Positions 6,715-9,386 of a stretch of 9,386 nucleotides of DNA are shown here, piece after piece. This stretch comes from Candidatus Zixiibacteriota bacterium. Its GTDB lineage: Bacteria; Zixibacteria; MSB-5A5; SM1-73. Every line of letters begins with the position of its first letter. Within the stretch, counting starts at the first letter, position 1. The translations under genes and the position numbers were made by a program. Below the pieces are notes generated by a model that saw only the letters and a program-made list of their open reading frames with translations, was not told where the DNA came from and did not search any database. The stretch spans positions 1 through 9,386 of the forward strand of contig JAGMBK010000068.1 of the NCBI GenBank assembly GCA_023129805.1, read 5' to 3'.

Positions 6715-7856
6715 ACCTTTTGCTCAATTAATTTTGGTATTGATTTAAGTTTAAGTCTCAGTTCTCTCTCGGACGGCAATGCCAATTTATATTTTGAAGC
6801 AAAAACCTTGTTGCTTAATCCACCTAAGACGTACTTTGCAAAAACTTCATTTTTCTTAGCGCAGAGAATAAGTCCTATCGGGTCATTTTCGTCTTCTGCC
6901 TTTTCAGTTTCCTTAAAATAGTTTAGATAAAAATTCATTTGCCCTATATCAGAATGGTCAAGTTCGCCAGTTTTTAAGTCTATCAAAACAAAACATTTCA
7001 ATATCCGGTTATAAAAAACTAAGTCAATGTAATAATGGCGGTTTGCTATGGTTATTCTTTTCTGGCGTGCAACAAAACTAAAACCTTTGCCAAGTTCTAA
7101 CAAAAAATATTGGAGTTTATCAATAATTGCCTGCTCTAATTGACTCTCTGTATACGATGTCTCTTCTTTTAGATTAAGAAACTCCAAAATATACGGGTCT
7201 TTAATAGCATCTTCTGGTTTTTCTATAAGTTGTCCTCTCTTGGCCATCTTCATTACAGTCTTAGTATCTTTGCTTAAGGCAATCCTTTCAAAAAGCATTG
7301 AATTTATCTGTCTTTTCAATTCTCTCACAGACCAGTTATTTTGGACTGCCTCTTGTCCGTAAAAAGACCGGGCAAGCGGTTCTTCTACTTTTAGCAGTTC
7401 GCAATAATGCGACCAAGATAGCATTGGTTCAAATTTGGCAGACGATGTCTGCGGAATTGCAGATTTCTGAGACAATGTATGGAGTTTCAGTTTATCAGAA
7501 GATTTGCCAGACAGTGTCTGGCATTTTTGTCCTTGGGCCAATTCGTCAGACAGTGTCTGACGAATTGGAAATGCCTGATAGAAAAGCCTCATCATCTTTA
7601 AATTAGTAGGTGAAAAGCCTCTCCCCAATTTTTGGGTCATATCTTTTGACAATCTTTCTATTAACTGCTCACCATATTCTCCCCGCAACTTGCCTTTCTG
7701 CTCAAACTCTACAATTTCTCTTCCGATCTCCCAGTATGCCAATACCTGAGCCTTATTTATCTCTCTAACTACTTTAGTTCTTGCCTCAACCAGAATATCA
7801 GCAATCCTATCAAGTAAGTTGTTGTAATTTCTCGGGCTTAGCTCTTTTTTCTTCAT
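6711..7856 (-). CDS. DUF1016/YhcG-type PDDEXK nuclease with an internal palindromic-repeat insert
   Basis: The product has 381 residues. An N-terminal helical DUF1016_N domain (about 15-97, containing AYWEIGREIVEFEQ and GFSPTNLKMMRLFYQ) is followed by a variable insert (about 98-146), then LSWSHY (146-151). The C-terminal PDDEXK nuclease domain (about 235-360) shows ELGKGF, YYIDLVFYN with Asp278, LIDLKTGEL with Asp293-x-Lys295, and GQMNFYLNYF. YhcG-like proteins are linked to defence islands and DNA recombination or repair, but their reaction is poorly defined. The insert is encoded by four palindromic repeats (see repeat entry). The start lies one base after the rsmI stop (TAA-A-ATG), with AAAAAGG inside the rsmI end 7 nt upstream, so translation is probably coupled. 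The segment is visibly more AT-rich than its neighbours, which suggests horizontal acquisition. Confidence 0.9.
   Translation of the reverse strand: MKKKELSPRNYNNLLDRIADILVEARTKVVREINKAQVLAYWEIGREIVEFEQKGKLRGEYGEQLIERLSKDMTQKLGRGFSPTNLKMMRLFYQAFPIRQTLSDELAQGQKCQTLSGKSSDKLKLHTLSQKSAIPQTSSAKFEPMLSWSHYCELLKVEEPLARSFYGQEAVQNNWSVRELKRQINSMLFERIALSKDTKTVMKMAKRGQLIEKPEDAIKDPYILEFLNLKEETSYTESQLEQAIIDKLQYFLLELGKGFSFVARQKRITIANRHYYIDLVFYNRILKCFVLIDLKTGELDHSDIGQMNFYLNYFKETEKAEDENDPIGLILCAKKNEVFAKYVLGGLSNKVFASKYKLALPSERELRLKLKSIPKLIEQKV
7438..7568 (-). repeat. In-frame palindromic coding-repeat array
   Basis: Four copies of a palindrome with core ACA-N-TGT are centred at 7553, 7514, 7475 and 7445. Spacings are 39, 39 and 30 bp, all multiples of three. 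The first in gene order is a 31-bp near-perfect palindrome (7538-7568) with 15-nt arms and one central base. The second has 9-nt arms (7505-7523). The third (around 7472-7478) is degraded. The fourth has 6-nt arms (7438-7452). Each encodes a (Q/H)T(L/S)S motif, giving a 13-, 13- and 10-residue repeat in the DUF1016 protein. The palindromes read the same on the other strand, which explains a shadow frame there with the same QTVS/QTMS motif. Confidence 0.85.
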
Positions 7857-7857
7857 T

Positions 7858-8622
7858 TTAGTACCTTTTTAAGTCCAACTTCCCTTCAATCAAGATCACC
7901 AGCTCCCCCTTAAGTTTTCGTTCTCCCAAAGATTGTTTGATCTCCTCCGGCGTGCCTCTCAGAATCTCTTCGAACTTCTTGGTCAGCTCTCTTGCCACCA
8001 CCATTCTCCGTTGTCCCAAGATTTCAGAAATATCGTCCAACGTTTTGGCAAAACGGTGTGGAGATTCATAGAGGATCAAAGTTCTTTCCTCCTCCTGCAA
8101 TTTCTCCAACTTTTTTCTTCTTTTTCCCGGCTTGGCGGGCAAAAATCCCTCAAAAACAAATCTATCCGTGGGAAGCCCGGATACCACCAAGGCGGAAAGA
8201 AAGGCGGAGGCTCCGGGGATGGGCACCACCTTGATATCGTTTTGGATAGCCAGTTGAACCAGATAGTATCCTGGATCGGAGATGCCTGGCGTTCCGGCAT
8301 CCGAGGTCACGGCCACTGACTGGTTGGCTTTCAGACGCTTGATCAAAAGCGGCGCTTTTCTCTCCTTGTTGAAATCATGATAACTTGTTAGACTCTTCTT
8401 GAGATTATAATGTTTCAAAAGGATGCCGGTATGGCGGGTATCCTCCGCCGCCACTAAATCCACCTCCTTGAGCACTCTCAATGCGCGCAGGGTTATGTCC
8501 TCCAGATTGCCGATGGGCGTGCTTACCAGATACAAAACGCCCGGCTCCACACATACTTCCCCGCCAGAGGCGGGACTTTCAGCTTTATCTGAATTTGGAT
8601 CCATAGGATCAGATTTGCTCAT
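7858..8622 (-). CDS. rsmI: 16S rRNA (cytidine1402-2'-O)-methyltransferase
   Basis: The enzyme methylates the 2'-OH of C1402 in 16S rRNA at the ribosomal decoding centre, using S-adenosylmethionine. The 254-residue product has the tetrapyrrole-methylase fold motifs: LYLVSTPIGNLEDITLRAL (about 30-48), AAEDTRHTGILL (58-69), SDAGTPGISDPG (107-118), PIPGASAFLSAL (134-145), and a C-terminal GELVILIEG. Family members normally begin a few residues before LYLV, so the first ~28 residues are extra. They include SPASGGEV, encoded by a CCCGCC/GGCGGG palindrome (8560-8574) that recurs upstream. ATG 8622 has only AGGG about 10 nt upstream. A GTG at about residue 25, preceded by GGGGAA, would give a normal-length protein. 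The stop is one base from the DUF1016 start, so the two are probably co-transcribed. Confidence 0.93.
   Translation of the reverse strand: MSKSDPMDPNSDKAESPASGGEVCVEPGVLYLVSTPIGNLEDITLRALRVLKEVDLVAAEDTRHTGILLKHYNLKKSLTSYHDFNKERKAPLLIKRLKANQSVAVTSDAGTPGISDPGYYLVQLAIQNDIKVVPIPGASAFLSALVVSGLPTDRFVFEGFLPAKPGKRRKKLEKLQEEERTLILYESPHRFAKTLDDISEILGQRRMVVARELTKKFEEILRGTPEEIKQSLGERKLKGELVILIEGKLDLKRY
8560..8574. repeat. Short GC-rich palindrome inside the rsmI 5' end
   Basis: CCCGCC (8560-8565), AGA and GGCGGG (8569-8574) form a 6-bp hairpin. The same type (CCCGCC-AAA-GGCGGG) occurs at 8829-8843, and a degraded one at 8890-8905. It lies within the extra N-terminal codons of rsmI. Confidence 0.6.
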
Positions 8623-8688
8623 CGATTTGAAACCCTATCAAGTCGGTTGATCAATTGTAACCTTCCCTTTTCTTTTCGTTCCACCCCC

Positions 8689-8713
8689 ACGCAGTCTGAA
8701 GCCTGCGGCTACC
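8689..8713. repeat. Half-copy of the 695-751 repeat
   Basis: Twenty-four of 25 bases equal 727-751. It keeps the second hairpin (CGCAGTCT/AGCCTGCG, one mismatch) and the closing arm GCTACC. The matching left half is absent, so this copy is truncated. Confidence 0.75.
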
Positions 8714-8785
8714 AACCTCCCCTCTTTCGCGGACGGTATTGTAAACATGGTGATTTCAAAATCCCGATGTAACGGGTAACGTCCC

Positions 8786-8860
8786 GAGCGTATCTGAAGT
8801 CCCGACGAAAGTCGGGATTTGGGCGAATCCCGCCAAAGGCGGGAGAAGCCAGATACGCTC
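8786..8860. repeat. Two-hairpin cloverleaf repeat, type B
   Basis: Perfect 11-bp outer arms GAGCGTATCTG (8786-8796) and CAGATACGCTC (8850-8860) enclose two perfect 7-bp hairpins. They are TCCCGAC/GTCGGGA (8800-8806 and 8811-8817, loop GAAA) and TCCCGCC/GGCGGGA (8828-8834 and 8838-8844, loop AAA). The architecture equals that of 695-751, but the sequence is unrelated. At 75 nt it is tRNA-sized but has none of the conserved tRNA positions. Confidence 0.75.
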
Positions 8861-8865
8861 TGAGC

Positions 8866-9018
8866 CTGTCGAAAAATGTCATTCTGAGCCCCGCCAAAGG
8901 CGAGGCGAAGAATCTCAAACTCGTATGAGTGGATACGCATTTGCAACATATTGAATTTATTAGATTCTTCACTTCGTTCAAAATGACATGAAGGACATTT
9001 TCATGGGTTTTACGACAG
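8866..9018. repeat. Long fold-back element with a repeat inserted in one arm
   Basis: The outer arms CTGTCG (8866-8871) and CGACAG (9013-9018) flank a longer inverted pair. The right arm 8962-8988 is AGATTCTTC...AAATGACA. The left arm 8877-8915 is TGTCATTCTGAGC...GAAGAATCT. The left arm is about 12 bp longer because a CCCGCC-AAA-GGCG(A)GG palindrome (8890-8905) interrupts it. TGTCATTCTGAGCGAAG-type repeats are frequent in environmental bacterial genomes. The loop (8916-8961) contains the 8922-8940 segment shared with 870-888. No transposase is present. Confidence 0.65.
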
Positions 9019-9041
9019 CCTCCTCTGTTAGGCGAAGCAAT

Positions 9042-9386
9042 TTATGTAGAAGCTGCTCTTTCATATTCTTTTAATAAATTCTCAATAAGTTCTTTAACAG
9101 AGATGATCTTATCTATGCGATAAGCATTAGCTCCTGCAAAAACAAATCCTTCTTCAAGGTTTCCTATCTTGGCTCGGGTTAATGCAAGATTAATACAGTA
9201 TGGTGCTTTTCTAAAATCACAGGTTTTCAGGCACATCCAGGGACATTTAAAAGGTTTTTTAATTCCTGCTGAGACATCATCAAGAAATTTATTTCGAATC
9301 GCTCTTCCCGGCAACCCCACAGGGCTGTGAATTATGATAATATCCTCTTTTTTACATTTTACATAAGCCTCTTTAAATTCTATAGA
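9042..9386 (-). CDS. Nitronate monooxygenase / 2-nitropropane dioxygenase-like flavoprotein, partial (N-terminus off the right edge)
   Basis: The frame is open from the right edge to TAA at 9044-9042, giving 114 residues of the C-terminal part. IIIHSPVGLPGRAIRNKFL, then a cysteine-rich stretch CPWMCLKTCDFRKAPYC, then LTRAKIGNLEEGFVFAGANAYRIDKI match the end of FMN-dependent TIM-barrel enzymes of the NMO/FabK-like family. Such enzymes oxidise alkyl nitronates or act as enoyl-ACP reductase-like proteins. The substrate is not decidable from this end. The GxxFAGxNAYRI segment is the usual closing motif, and the four clustered cysteines occur in one anaerobe-rich branch; I infer no metal site from them. 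Because the frame continues upstream of GTG 9320, that codon is not the start. The gene is separated from rsmI by 419 bp of repeats and is probably not in its operon. Confidence 0.85.
   Translation of the reverse strand, partial: SIEFKEAYVKCKKEDIIIIHSPVGLPGRAIRNKFLDDVSAGIKKPFKCPWMCLKTCDFRKAPYCINLALTRAKIGNLEEGFVFAGANAYRIDKIISVKELIENLLKEYERAAST

Larger units (their letters stand above)
8623..9041. other. Intergenic region made of nested repeats
   Basis: This 419-bp gap between the flavoprotein and rsmI has no credible gene. Two overlapping open minus-strand frames cross it, but their translations are repeat sequence read in different phases. Contents from right to left: a long fold-back (8866-9018), a two-hairpin element (8786-8860), a small CCCG/CGGG stem at 8763-8776, a half-copy of the 695-751 element (8689-8713), and a pyrimidine-rich stretch just upstream of rsmI on the minus strand's complement. 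I see no clear promoter for rsmI. Confidence 0.75.

Noticed and set aside
7438..7568. CRISPR-like array
   Set aside because: Units are palindromic, of unequal quality and spaced in codon multiples inside a conserved coding frame. There are no uniform repeats with unique spacers and no cas genes.
7298..7606. Plus-strand open frame of 102 codons opposite the DUF1016 gene, with QTVS/QTMS repeats
   Set aside because: Its repeats arise because the palindromes read alike on both strands. It has no family resemblance outside them and lies wholly within a well-supported gene.
8786..8860. tRNA gene (75 nt, cloverleaf-like)
   Set aside because: It has only two internal hairpins, no T-loop (TTCRA) or D-loop consensus, and no anticodon arm. 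It fits a repeat better.
8638..8981. Two overlapping minus-strand open frames in the gap upstream of rsmI
   Set aside because: Their translations are low-complexity readings of the inverted repeats in different phases, with no family match and no ribosome binding site.
8866..9018. Insertion sequence or MITE with a transposase
   Set aside because: There is a fold-back but no open frame for a transposase and no clear target-site duplication. I kept it as a repeat only.
9042..9320. Complete small gene starting at GTG 9320
   Set aside because: The same frame continues upstream to the window edge with conserved family sequence (IIIHSP), so it is the C-terminal part of a larger flavoprotein.

Overview
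The window looks like a chromosomal segment from an uncultivated, mid-GC bacterium. Every recognisable gene is read from the minus strand, so transcription runs right to left. The housekeeping genes (rsmI, tmk, a C-terminal processing protease) are bacterial. Ino1 and its CDP-alcohol transferase resemble the actinobacterial/archaeal types, which also occur in several environmental and FCB-group lineages. The intergenic spaces are crowded with small fold-back repeats, a common trait of candidate-phylum genomes. I cannot name the phylum from sequence alone.

Layout in transcription order. 9386-9042: C-terminal end of a nitronate monooxygenase-type flavoprotein, cut by the window edge. 9041-8623: gene-free, made of nested repeats. 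8622-7858: rsmI (16S rRNA 2'-O-methyltransferase). 7856-6711: a DUF1016/YhcG-type PDDEXK nuclease starting one base after the rsmI stop. 6714-6502: a short ORF overlapping it by ATGA that looks like the N-terminus of a type I restriction specificity subunit. 6542-5619: PAP2-superfamily membrane enzyme. 5551-4925: CDP-alcohol phosphatidyltransferase of the phosphatidylinositol-phosphate synthase type. 4859-3735: inositol-3-phosphate synthase, followed by an intrinsic terminator. 3496-2849: tmk. 2595-913: S41 C-terminal processing protease. 912-575: gene-free, with fold-back repeats and a relic copy of the protease gene's 3' end. 574-1: TauE/SafE permease, cut by the window edge.

Functional picture. 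PAP2, PIP synthase and Ino1 form a plausible inositol-phospholipid module. Ino1 makes inositol 3-phosphate from glucose 6-phosphate, and the CDP-alcohol transferase joins it to CDP-diacylglycerol. The PAP2 enzyme could then remove the phosphate or transfer the inositol-phosphate head group. The more AT-rich nuclease and HsdS-like remnant sit exactly between rsmI and the PAP2 gene, and look like an acquired defence-island fragment that split an older gene run.

The most unusual signals are: (1) an in-frame array of palindromic coding repeats inside the DUF1016 gene, including a 31-bp near-perfect palindrome, at 39/39/30-bp spacing; (2) two repeat elements of unrelated sequence that share one architecture, two hairpins enclosed by a closing stem; (3) repeats inserted into other repeats and apparently into the 5' coding end of rsmI; (4) a diverged duplicate of the protease gene's 3' tail. 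I see no complete new defence or mobile system here. The repeat behaviour is the best lead.
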